From Agrostemma githago (lineage: Eukaryota; Streptophyta; Magnoliopsida; Caryophyllales; Caryophyllaceae): a DNA stretch of 64,000 nucleotides. Shown here one piece after another: positions 36,101-47,429 of this stretch. Numbering within the stretch: position 1 is the first letter of the stretch; each line of letters starts with the position of its first letter. The stretch is taken from NCBI GenBank assembly GCA_958450325.1, contig OY288259.1, positions 61,282,987 through 61,346,986 on the forward strand, read 5' to 3'. A program made the position numbers and the translations under genes. The notes beneath the pieces were generated by a model. That model searched no databases, was not told the origin of the DNA, and saw nothing but the letters and a program-made list of their open reading frames with translations.

Positions 36101-39100
36101 AGGTTCAACTCATCGTTTCTAGGATCCATCCTGACCTGTTTAAGTTATTAGAACTCTTTGTTACCAGGGGATGAAATATAACGCATACTATTTCCAGAAC
36201 TCGAGTATCAAGCACATAAAGGGTATGTTGGGTATCATCCATATTAAAGGGAGGAGGACAAAGAAACTGATCAAAGTGCCCTTGAACAATCATACTGGGG
36301 TCACTTCAGCATCCATACAGAGCTAATAATCAAAGAATAAAGAGAAAAATCAAACACGCTTGATACAAATCCATACATAACAGAATAACAAGAGACACAC
36401 CTTGTCAAAATTCAAGACAAATATTGCAGTTGGCACTGGACGATCAATCTCCGATTCAGAATCTTTTCCAACATCAACTTCAAATATATAGTTATAAAGC
36501 TGCTCAAATATTGACTCCACTGCAGTTGCTTCCACATCAAAGGCAGTCACTTCCTTTCCAAATTCAGTCTGCATTTAAAGTATCACAAATAGGAGTGTCA
36601 ATGAGTTTGGTCTTGCTCGGCTCGTGCAGTCGTGCTCGTTAAGCAAAATTTGAATTCGAACATTTGAGGGGGTTGATACATGTTACAGCATCGTCGACAA
36701 CAAATCGGCTAATCGTGTAAAAGAGACTTATACATATCGTTTAAGTATGAAATCAGACACCCTGAAGTGACCCCAAGCACGTGGAATGAAATTCAGGTCA
36801 AATTAAAACATGTTCCGGTACGACCTTCCGGACAGCTCAAAATAAAGTGTATAATACACGCTTTTCAAGCGATTTGGGGTCCGAAACAAAAATGACCAGG
36901 AATCGCACAAATTGTTGACTGGATCAATTGTAATAATCTCACAAAGCATGAGGAGCAACGGAGAACAATTTGAGGGTGTTGTTACGTGTTAAAGCATTGT
37001 TGGCAGCAAATCAGTTAATCGTGTAAAAGAGACTTATACGTGTCATGTGGGCATAAATCGGGCAGGGTACGACTGAAAGCAACATGTGGTATGAAATACA
37101 GGTTAATTAAATATGAGTTGAAGAATAATAAGTAGAATAATGGGACGATAAAGATGAGGGACGACAACTCTGATCGACTTTAAAAAAGGATGTGAGTTCT
37201 ACGACTATGGAAGTGATGGAACCAATTGGTACGCTGCTGAGCTGACTACTAAATGCTTCGCTTTAAAAATAGCAAGAAACCTGATAAACGGGGGATTGTA
37301 GGGTAAGAAACGAGTAACAATATTTGCAAGATTACCTCTCTCGCCGTCCCTGCGGGAACCATTTCCTCTTTTAACCTTTTCTCAAGAGATATTAACTCGG
37401 GTTGTCCAGCCTACATAAAATCATATATTCTAAATGTTAGATATTCCACCTTCAAACATTCACGTTCATGGCGATAATAGTCTATGTCATCGCCAGTGAA
37501 ACAAATAGAAGAACAACCTCTTAGCGCCAACAAGGGGTACCATACAGGGGAAAAAAATCAATAGGAGGTTTGTAGATTGAATTGAATGCGCATCTCCAGC
37601 ATTTTTTCCCTTTTGTCAGTTGTGACTTGAGTGTCTAACGAAAACTTAAATTTAAATTTTGAATAAGCAAACAAAGTATGATTGTCAAGCACACGCGACT
37701 AATGAGAAACACTGCAAAAAACTATTAATACAAGACAATAAAACCACAATAAAATAAGAGAACCGCAGATAAGGGGGCATAAGTAGAACCCTAAACCCTA
37801 AAAATAAAATTACTTCGATAATTGCACCAAACGATTGCTATTTAACAATAAAAAACTACACCATTTAGCATGATTCCGTCATAGTCCAGAACAAAATATG
37901 AAGTCAGATAGCTCATACTCACAGGATAGACATTGTAGACAAGATGATGTTCAATATCAAGGGGCTCCCCAGTCTCCAAGCAGGATGGTCGGTGAGTTGG
38001 AAAGCTGATTTTTAGAAACTCCTGTAGCTTCTGCGGATCCAAAGTATACCTATAACCTCCATCCCCATTGAATCCAACAAGGACTATATTCACTTCAAGT
38101 GGAACTTGGAACGGAACCTGTACAACAATCCAACATCAGGCAATCTATTCATTCACATAATCGTAGCAAGTTGTTGTGCTTATTGCTCAATTACCAACAC
38201 TGTAACAAAAGACAAGCACGACAGGATGCACAATACAGAAATCGGAAATAACCGCATTATAAAACTAGCTATCTTAGTAATTGCCAGTGCCTCCATTAGA
38301 CTCGTCCTGTGTTAAATAACAAGCATATCCGTTAATCCGTCATCATCCTATGCCACTTCTACTAACTTGATCGCTAGGTTAATAATTGGCAGTGCCTGCA
38401 TGATTCATGACGGTAACGGTACCTAGTACTGAGCAATGCATCGCTCAAATTACTAAAACTGTTCAGTAGCAGATTGTCAATGTGTCTTTGTAACCAAAAA
38501 CAAATTTGTCAATACAGAAATTCGAAAAACACATTATGCGATACACAAAACGCCGTAACACGATAATGAAGCAAGGTAGCAACAATCGAATGCAAAACAA
38601 TCAAAACCTCGTGATTTTCAAAGTATGTGCCTGATCATCAACGTGCCTTTCTAACACAAGACAAGTTCATCGATATCAGAAATCCAAAACAAAGGCATCA
38701 CACAATAAGCCATTTCCGAAGAAAAATCATCATCAAACACAATAAAGAAGCAACGTAGCAACAATCGAATGCAAAACAATCAAAGCCTCATTATTTTCGG
38801 AGTCAAAACCCTACCAATCCGAAGCAAAAACTGAACTAACAAATGAAACTCAAAAAAAATTAATAAAACTGCAAGTGCCTGATCATCAGTGTGCCTTTCT
38901 AACACAAGACAAGTTCGCAGACATGAAATCGGAAACTAACAAACGCGTTATGCAATAAGCCATTTCCGAAGAAAAATAATCATCACATGTCGTAACACAA
39001 TAATGAAGCAAGGTAGTAACAATAGAATGCAAAACAATCAAAACCTCATGATCTTCAAAGTCAAAACCCTAACATTCCGAAGCAAAAACTGAACTAACAA

Positions 39101-40532
39101 ATCAAACTCATAAAAATCAGTAAAACAGTAAGTGCCTGATCATCAGTGTGCCTTTACACAAGACAAGTTCGCAGATACAGAAATCTGAAACAAGCAAACG
39201 TGTTATGCAATAAGCTATTTCCGAAGAAAAAGAATCATCACGCGCCGTAACACAATAATGAAGCAAGGTAGAACAATCAAATGCAAAACAATCAAAACCT
39301 CGTGATTTTCAAAGTCAAAACCCTAACATTCCGAAGCAAAAACTGAACTAATAAATCGAATTCCTAAAAAGCAGTAAGTTCTTCATCATCAGTGTGTCTT
39401 TCTAAGACATGACAAATTCGTCAATACAGAATTCCGAAACAAACAAACACGTTATGCAATAAGCCATTTCCGAAGTAAAATTGCCATAACACAGCAACGA
39501 AGCAACAATCCAATGCAAAACAATCAAAACCTCGTCAATTTCAAAGTCAAAACCCTAACATTCCAAATCAAAAACTGAACTAATAAATCGAACTCGTAAA
39601 AAACAGTAAGTTCTTCGTCATCAGTGCGTCTTTCTAACACAGGAAAAATTCGTCAATACAGAATTCCGAAACAAACAAACGCGTTATGCAATTAGCCATT
39701 TCCGAAGTGAAATCGCCATAACACAGCGACGAAGCAACAATCGAATGCAAAACAATCAAAACCTCGTCAATTTCAAAGTCAGAACCCTAACATTCCGAAG
39801 CAAAAACTGAATTCATAAAAAACAGTAAGTTCTTCATCATCAGTGTGTCCTTCTAACACAAGACAAGTTCGTCGATACAGAATTCCAAAACAAACAAACG
39901 CATTATGCAATAAGCCATTTCCGAAGTAAAATCGCCATAACACAGCAATGAAGCAACAATCGAATGCAAAACAATCAAAACCTCGTCAATTTCAAAGTCA
40001 AAACCCTAACATTCCGAAGCAAAAACTGAACTAATAAATCGAACTCGTAATAAACAGTGTCTTTCTAACACAGGACAATTCCGAAACAAACAAACGCGTT
40101 ACGCAATAAGCCATTTCCGAAGTAAAATCGCCATAACACAGCAACGAAGCAACAATCGAAAGCAAAACAATCAAAACCTCGTGAATTTCAAAGTCAAAAC
40201 CCTAACATTCCGAATCAAAAACACAAACTCGTAAAAAATCAAAATCAATCGACAACAATCATAAGAAACCCTAGGAAATCGAAGAATGACCTCACCTCAG
40301 CACGAGTGTGAAGCATGCGACGAACATCAGATCGAATGGAGTCCCTAACATCATGAAATGCGCCATGGTGCCATTGCGGACTACCAGGATCTCGACGGAA
40401 CGCTTTGTGAGACGGCGCGCATAGCGACGGTAATGGAAGCGTCGCCGCCATTAATATCGCCGTTAGTATAGCCGCCATTAACATCGTCGTACGTTTCTCT
40501 CTCCTCCATGGAAATTGAAGTGGTGAATTCAT
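30122..40532 (-). CDS. Large membrane protein of the Arabidopsis At5g58100 family (pollen exine-related)
   Basis: Exons: 40532-40296, 38117-37923, 37410-37336, 36568-36401, 36135-35972, 35829-35611, 35397-35271, 34896-34708, 34483-34397, 34038-33881, 33479-33360, 33162-32937, 32350-32291, 32189-32016, 31285-31176, 30287-30122; about 824 residues, all phases closing. Residues ~17-40 (MLMAAILTAILMAATLPLPS) are a signal or anchor and YGGILIAGFIVYFLVIFF near the C-terminus is a membrane helix, so most of the chain should lie in the secretory lumen or outside. Strong family motifs: GFNGDGGYRYTLDP, YIYRYRYNGGGASQVW, VIDLSAGPCTYGKIETEEGS, TVEHVIAPDVRFETVD, NWLWGVGCHPFGPFSN, ELWVEKFYKKTTHLPEPFPH. I recall At5g58100 as a gene needed for normal pollen exine; the biochemical activity is unknown. 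The ATG at 40532 is chosen because the frame upstream is inside a MITE and has no ATG. Confidence 0.9.
31340..31720. repeat. Tandem repeat (~190 bp, 2 copies) of the TCCGAGTGACA family in intron 14
   Basis: cacttcgactcggctcaagg, ttacacgtttttgttataaa and agtgacataccagttgacac occur twice, about 190 bp apart, with a half-length secondary period. Similar wording (gtcggacac, atgaagtgtccgag) links it to repeats at 1-125, 43330-43480 and 58760-58910. Confidence 0.75.
31757..31954. mobile_element. hAT-like MITE in intron 14 of the At5g58100-type gene
   Basis: A 198-bp insert bounded by the exact direct repeat agctcatat (31748-31756 and 31955-31963). The left end carries ctggcaaac and the right end tgtcggctcta, resembling the TAGAGCTGGCAA ends of the 17860 element. 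The interior has cgtgtcgggttcgtg-type words. An 8-9-bp target duplication fits hAT. Confidence 0.7.
33552..33638. mobile_element. Short Stowaway MITE in intron 10 of the At5g58100-type gene
   Basis: CTCCGTTTTTTTATGTTTCT at the left inverts to AGAAACATGAAAAACGGAG at the right, followed by GGAG and TA. It is only 87 bp, and inner arms (tcccgct/aacggga) complete an almost perfect hairpin. Confidence 0.8.
36655..37120. repeat. Diverged relative of the ~310-bp satellite in intron 3
   Basis: Contains agtgaccccaagcacgtgg, ttccggtacgaccttccgg, ataaagtgtataatacacgc and ttggggtccgaaacaaaaat, in the same order as the corresponding parts of the SLD5 intron-4 unit. The outer words ttacagcatcgtcgacaaca and cgtgtaaaagagacttatac recur about 300 bp later, so a little over one tandem unit is present. 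Confidence 0.75.
38580..40230. repeat. Minisatellite in intron 1 of the At5g58100-type gene, period ~230 bp, ~7-8 copies
   Basis: Units share aaccctaacattccgaagca, agtgtgtctttctaacacaa, acgcgttatgcaataagcca and caatcgaatgcaaaacaatc. The ccctaac(c)attccgaag word lies near 38810, 39066, 39319, 39549, 39784, 40003 and 40198 (spacings 256, 253, 230, 235, 219, 195). The last unit ends about 65 bp from the donor of exon 1. Confidence 0.92.
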
Positions 40533-40625
40533 TCGCACTCTCGCAGTGAGGTGAGGAGAGTGATCGTGGAATTTGGAGGAAGTCGTTGACAGTGGTGGAC
40601 TAATGATAATAGTTACGTGTAATAA

Positions 40626-40938
40626 GAGCAAGTCCAATAATAGGTTTTAGGGACTTGCTTGCAATATTTGTAAAATGTTAAGCATGTAGCTTACTATTGG
40701 AGTTAATTTTTTGTTTGTAGCTTGCAAGCCATTGTAGCTCTACCAAGCTACATTGGCTTGTATTTAAAAAATAAAAGAAATTTTTCTAATTGGATGAAAT
40801 TGATGATGTGGGTCCAAGTAAGCTAGAAAACTTTACGATTCACCATTGGAGCGATAAGTAGCCGACAAATGAAGTAGCTAGAAAAATCGATGTGCCAATG
40901 CAAACTACAAGTATTGTAGCTTGCTATTGGACTTGCTC
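40626..40938. mobile_element. PIF/Harbinger-type (Tourist-like) MITE just upstream of the At5g58100-type gene
   Basis: The ends GAGCAAGTCCAATA and TATTGGACTTGCTC are perfect 14-bp inverted repeats, flanked by TAA (40623-40625 and 40939-40941), the 3-bp target duplication of PIF/Harbinger elements. It is 313 bp. The interior has inverted agtagc/gctact-type words (gtagcttactattggag / ctattggacttgctc). It begins 93 bp upstream of the presumed start codon. Confidence 0.88.
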
Positions 40939-41308
40939 TAAAGAGCTGTTACTAATATTTTTCGGTCCCATCTCCGGGTTTATATGACGGGTATATCCGT
41001 CACAAGTTTAAGACAGATCAAGTAAATACCACTTTTGGAGAAAAGTACAATTACTCCGTATTTATGTAGGACTCACCAACCTCACTTTTGTCTTATCCCA
41101 CTTATTTGGTACCTATTTGACCCGTCATATGTTTGTGACGGTCTGACGGATATGTCCGTCACAAACAAGAATTTATGTTATTTTGGGTTCAACGGTCCAC
41201 GGATTTATCCGATTTGATTTGGTTTTGGATCGAAAACCACGTGCAACGACTAGTTTTTTTGTTGTTTTTTTACGAACCGTACATTTATTCACACTACAAT
41301 AATAAAGG

Positions 41309-41560
41309 GGTGTTCAAAAGTGCCCCGGTCCGGCAAACCGATCTGGACCGTATGGTCTACGTGGTCCGGGTCGGCCAGGACCGGGGCACATACAAGTCCA
41401 GTCTCCGGGTCGTCAAAACTTGGTGCCCGATTCACAGTTCTAAAAATAATCAAATTTAGTGTATTTTGTCCAGTCTTAAGAGGGTCGGATCCTGTTCAAT
41501 TCCGGTTTCTTTGTTAACCGGTCCGATGGGATTGGACTTTTGGGTTGCCGGTCCACGAAT
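41309..41560. mobile_element. Decayed hAT-like MITE (accgg family)
   Basis: The left end AAAGGGGTGTTCA followed by ccccggtccggcaaaccg resembles the elements at 2619 and 27011. The right end is not recognisable. Open frames through it are not genes. Confidence 0.5.
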
Positions 41561-41569
41561 TTTAAGTTG

Positions 41570-41840
41570 TGCTTTATTCCCACACATTTCTTTGGAGATG
41601 AAACTTGGTCGGTGCCATCTAGTTTCGAACGAAAACACACACGTAGGTATCGATAATTGAAAGGTCGAAGTCATGCTTTATTCCCACACATTTCTTCGGA
41701 GATAGACCGGTTACCGCGGTCCGGTTCCGGAAGGAAAACACCAAAAGCTGGTTCCGGATGGAAAACACCACAAGCGGCTATCGATAAGGGAGGTAGAAGT
41801 TGTGCTTTATTCCAACACATTTTACGCGAGATGAACGATG
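41570..41840. repeat. Short tandem duplications 3' of the PP2C gene
   Basis: tgctttattcccacacattt followed by cttcggagat occurs at about 41568, 41670 and (as attccaacacattttacgcg) 41802, and ggttccggaaggaaaacacc recurs as ggttccggatggaaaacacc. The unit is about 100-130 bp. No gene. Confidence 0.65.
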
Positions 41841-42768
41841 GTCTCCATTTAATCGTGTAGTTTAGTTCCATCGTCTAATAGTTTGTAGATAAGGAAGCAA
41901 GTTGAGGCGAATCAACTCACACGAGAAACGATCATTGAAAAGAGCAATATTGTGAGATGATCTCCCAATATTCCGAACATTATAAACCAACGGTCACTAA
42001 TTCTACCAATTGTGTGAGTCGATCTCAAACCGAGAAACTATCATCTTCTTGTAAAAAAAGAGCATTCAAGCATGCAATCATGCAAGGATACAACTTTCGT
42101 CACTGAACCCGGCAGCAGAAGTTCCTGAAATTTCAACAATCGATTCATTTTGTATAAAAAGAGAATTCAAGCATGCAATTATGCAAGGATACATCTTTCA
42201 TCACGGAACCTGGCAGCCGAAGTCCCTGGAATTTCGACATCTGAACGGGGGGGTAAGGTAAAGGTTTACAGGCTTACAGCAGAACGGAACCTGAAACAAT
42301 TTCTTCATACTTCATTTCAAAAATCAAGGGAAACAAAATACATTTCTAAGCTCAACTGAACATGAACCTAGCGGTACAAAAAAAAGACGGAAAAAAAAAT
42401 AATAAAAACAACTCATTTGTTTACACTTAACGTCTGATGTATTCCGACCGTTAGGGGAGAAACTACAGAAACAATGTGTTATACACTTATACTCCCCTAC
42501 TGAAATCAACAATAGAGGAAAAAAAAAACGAGAGCGAGAGAGAAAGAGAAAGAGAAAGAACCCGGAATAGGTAGAATCGCGTACACAGATCCATCAGTCA
42601 TATCGGTAAAAACTGTGAACCACGAGAAGTAAAAAATTACTGGAATTGATCTTGGTTTGTTTGGTTCATTCACAGAACTCGGGTTAAGGTAAGGGTGTCC
42701 TTAGTCAAGTTCCAGATTAAACGAGTAGAAGCATCTGGTTGAACTAAATCATTCACCAATTGGTTATC

Positions 42769-45700
42769 TCAGTGTTCTAAGGCACTTCGGATTGAGAGGG
42801 GACGTTCCTGAACTACGCCTCTTTGGATAAGATCATGGTTTATGAACAAAACAATCACAGTAATATCGTCATGAAAATGTCGTCTCACTTTCTTATCGAT
42901 TTTTTGGAGATCTGAGTACCGCATTTCTCTTTTCCTGGCGGCTTCATGTAGTGCCGCTTTGACGAGCCGTCTAGCACTTCCCTGGGATCCCAGACAGCAA
43001 ATATTAGTCACAGATAACGCGGTGGTGAGTGGTGACACCAGATATTCAGAATTAAAAAAAAAACAAGAGAGGCTTCGATAAATGAAGGATACATCAAATC
43101 AAATAAATATTTTCTGAACACTAAATAATTCAAAGATGTTTTTGCCTTTTCTTCGATGATTCATGTTGCCTTCGTGAAGAGAGTTATCGATAATATTAAG
43201 AGCCAGAAAAAACTAAAGAAGGTTCAAAGAAACCCTTATGATCTTATATTCTACGGCGCATCTTATATTCTTATGCCAGCTAGCCAACATGCATTCCTGA
43301 AAACTCTTTTTTTTTAAAGTGCGGCCAACAGGGTACTTAAATGCTATGTTACTCCGACATTTCACTTGGGTGCCGCGTTACGTGTCCGACAACGACGCAA
43401 CACTTCGATACTTCAATTTAAACCAAAAATCGCTGTATCCGACACTCCGACACCATGTCGGACATGACACCTCGTAGAGAGACTGAGAATGTCAACTTTG
43501 TATTACTTATAAGGAAGTATCACTAATACATCGAGCAGATGGCCACAGCAGATGTAAAAAACAATACTCCATATCGATGGTGCAGCAAATAATGGGTCAA
43601 CAGTTATGGAAAAAAAAACAGTAACTAAAAAAAAGACGTGCGGATAGAATCTTACAGCATGGGGATGATTGTGCACAATTTCAACTGCTGTTTCATTAGT
43701 CAGGTGTTCCCATAGACCATCAGAAGCAAAAATTAGGAACAGATCATTTGACTGCAGACGATGTGAAACAATAGATGGATTTGCACTCAAAATCGGCTTT
43801 TGAAATGGTTCTGGAAGCCTGAATTTTGCATTAATAGGTTCCCTATTATACTGAGCATCTTTCAAATACACGTCGCCTATACACCTTGAAACCTGCCGAA
43901 AGATCGTCACAATATCACATCATTGGATTGAAATAAACTTAAAATTTCAAGACCATCCATCAAAAAAAAAAAGATTCATAATGAACAAGCACGTATGTCC
44001 AAAAGAGTATAAATTATATTTGGGGAAAGTGTCATCTTGAAGCAATTTTTTTCGATAGTCTAAATCTAAGAGTGGCCAGAACTGACCCACGAATGTATTG
44101 TCGTATTGAAATTTAAATACGAAGTATTGATTTTTGCAACTATGTTGACACAGGAGTAACATTTATGAGACTAGACATAATGGTTTTCTGCGAGGAAGTC
44201 AAACTATGAACGAAGAACATGACTCAACATTAGTCGATGATAATAAAGGCTTTCAAACGGATCCGACAAAAGAAGAGACGAGAAAACTGTAACTTGCCTG
44301 AATTATTCCTTTTACTCTCCAAACGCCGTGCTTTAACACAACAATCTGTGGATCATCTGGATGCAAATCTTGTAGTTCCTTTCTTACTGCCTCGAAATTA
44401 GCGTTATGCTCGTTTGATAACTGAATAGCATCTATACTGCCAGTGGCTCGATTTTTCCGACCAAGTACAGCACGAGAATCTCCAAGGTTTGCCACGAAAA
44501 GTGTGTGCTGAGAAATTACACCAACAAGACAACATGTTCCCACAGTCGCTATTTGGGGTGTAGAACTCCATAACTCGGAGACAATAGCATTGAAACCTTC
44601 TTCTGTCGCAAGGAAAGCTCTTTTAATGGTGTCTGCCGTCACTCTGCCATTGGTGTCGGCTGATATGGCTGCATCAATAGAAAACCTGAGAACCAAACAT
44701 AAGGTAGGCATCTTCTATATATTTGCGTCGGAAAAAAAATTAGAATAATACATTTCGTGGTTTGATCTGAACCTACTTCCTATAATTTACCAAAATTTAG
44801 ATATCATCAAAGACCAAAAACCAAAAATGTTTTGACAGACATACGTCGGCAAATCTAGGCTCAGATATTGCTGTATACGAGTATAAATACGAAGTCAACA
44901 ATCCTCGTATAAACATAACTTTGAAATTTCCACGGGACACTGAAGACAATTTTACCTTAGTACCGTACTCTAAACTCTAAAGCTCACCTGTCCACAGGTT
45001 TCCGCTTATCGGTTTGACACATCAATTAAACACAGTTATGCTGCTCCAAAAATTAATACAACACCAATTCCGACTGCACCACCCAAACTCTTACAAGCAA
45101 TTTTCCACAGCTCAATTCACTCTTGTACTTATTAATGCTTTTTGTGTCGTAAAACAGATGAGTATCTGACGAGGTTACATAGCAACACGAAAAAGTACTC
45201 TATTCTATGATAGGAGTAATCATGGTTACCGGATTCCTTCACGTTAACGAATTGTGAATCGTTAAAAGCGGGTTATATCATGTTGCTTACCAAAAATACA
45301 CATGACACATGCTCTAAAGGAGCGAACCGCGGATGGGTAAAAGCGCATTCATAGCAAATCCGGTAACCATGGGAATAATGATATAATCACTCAAATATAT
45401 CAAATCAACATTTGGAACAAATCAAATAGATAGTCAACATGATCTATCAAAACCGAGTCAGGATCGTCTTCATTTCTCGAGAAGTCCATTTCATTTTGAT
45501 GACCTGCATTTTACTGGATGAATGAACTGGAGACCGAGGAAAACAACGGTTAAAAAACACAAAAACCCTTCCTTTCAACAACATACACTGCTAATTAAAC
45601 ATGTTGATTCTACCACCACCTGAAGACCAATTAAAAAACATGAAATTCAAAATGGATCGCTCCCGTTTCTAAGATTCACCCGATAGCCACAATCTCGAAT

Positions 45701-47386
45701 TAACCACTTTTCAAATTCTCTAAAAACAAAGTGGATACGAAGTTCGTTGAAAAAAAAAACTTTTCAACAAGATACATGGCTAATTAAACAACGCATTGAC
45801 TTTACCACTACTACCACCAGATAGAATCGTTTCATCGTACACGCTAACCAAGAAAATACAAACCTTCAAGAAAAATGGGTCTTACTGATTTCCTAAGATA
45901 CTCACTCAATAATCACATATTCGTATTAACCACTTATCAACTTCTCTTGATAATATCCACACCTACTTATCAACCACAGTTCAAAAAAAACACAGCCCTT
46001 ATTTTCAACAATATGAACCCTCGGGAAATGGATCTCCCCAATCTCCAAAGATAATCACTCAAAAGTCACAAACTCCTATTAAACACTTGCCAATTTCTCT
46101 TAAAACAAATTGATAACCACACCTACTTATCATTTTATCAATCACGAAAAAAAAATTAAAAAAAATTAAAAAAATAAACATTGATTTAAACAACATACAT
46201 TGCTAATTAAACAACACTTAGGCTTCACCACTACCCACAACTCGTTTCTTCGTTCATCGTACATCCTAACCAAGAAAAATACAAACCTTCAAGGAAATGT
46301 ACCTCCCTAATCTCCAAAGATAATCACTCAATAATCACGAACTTCTATTAACCACTTATCAATTTCCCTAAAACTTCTATTAACCGCCTATCAATTTCTC
46401 TTAGAACAAAATGATTCCGCACCTACTTATCAACCACAATTAAAAAAACACAAAACTCTTGCTTTCAACAAGATACATTGCTAAAACCAGCACTTCGGCT
46501 TCACCGCTACCCACAAATCGGTTTCATCATACACCCTAACCAATAAAATTTCGAACCTTCAAGGAAATGGATCTCCCTAATCTCCAAAGATAACCAGTTA
46601 ATTCAGACTCCTATAAACCACTTATCAATCAATTTCTCTTAAAACAAAGTGATATCCACACCTACTTATAAACCACAATTTAAAAAAACACAATACTCTT
46701 GTTTTCAACAAGATACATTGCTACTTAAACAACACTTTGGCTTCACCACTACCCACAACTCGGTTTCATCATAAACCCAAACCAATAAATATACAAACCT
46801 TCAACGAAATGGATCTCCCTAATGTCCAAAGATAATCATCCAATCATCACAAACTCCTGTTAACCACTCAAGGATCGATTTCGCTTAAAACAAAGTGATA
46901 TCCACACCTACTTATCAACCACAATAAATAACTCTTGTTTTCAGCAACTCCTTGCTTCACTACCATCCACAACTCGTTACATCGTATGCCCTAACCATGA
47001 GAAATAGAAACCTTCAAGGAAATGTATCTCACTAATCTCCAAAGATAATCACTCAACAATCACAACCTCCAATCAACCACTTATCAGTTTCTCTTAAAAC
47101 AAAATGATATCCATGCCAACTTATCCACCACAATTTACAAAAAATCACAGAACCTGTTTTCAACAACATACATTGTTAATTAAACAACACTTTGACTTCA
47201 CCACTACCCACAACTCTTTTCATCGTACACTCTAACCACGAAAAATAGGAATCCTCAAGGAAATTGATCTCCCTAATCTCCAAAGATAATCACTCAATAA
47301 TCACAAAATCCTTTAACCACTTAAGGATCAATTTCTCTTAAAACAAAATGATATCCACACGACCGCACCTACTTATCAACCACACA

Positions 47387-47429
<43 letters not shown>

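Noticed and set aside
36189..36294. An exon-like stretch in intron 4 of the At5g58100-type gene, reading FDQFLCPPPFNMDDTQHTLY in one frame and flanked by AG and GT
   Set aside because: It is 106 bp and, if included between exons 4 and 5, meets a stop after seven codons; the acceptor is weak. It could be a poison exon but nothing supports that without RNA.
37785..37800. Telomere-like aaccctaaaccctaaa
   Set aside because: Only two repeats inside an intron; short telo-box words are common in plant DNA.
12097..40532. A functional anther/pollen-wall gene cluster linking the PER40-like peroxidase and the At5g58100-type gene
   Set aside because: They are separated by an unrelated replication gene and an unknown gene; two genes with possible anther roles in 64 kb is not evidence of clustering.
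40533..40637. A 35-codon N-terminal extension of the At5g58100-type protein
   Set aside because: The extension begins at a TTG codon, crosses the edge of the Harbinger-type MITE and has no ATG; the ATG at 40532 is the better start.
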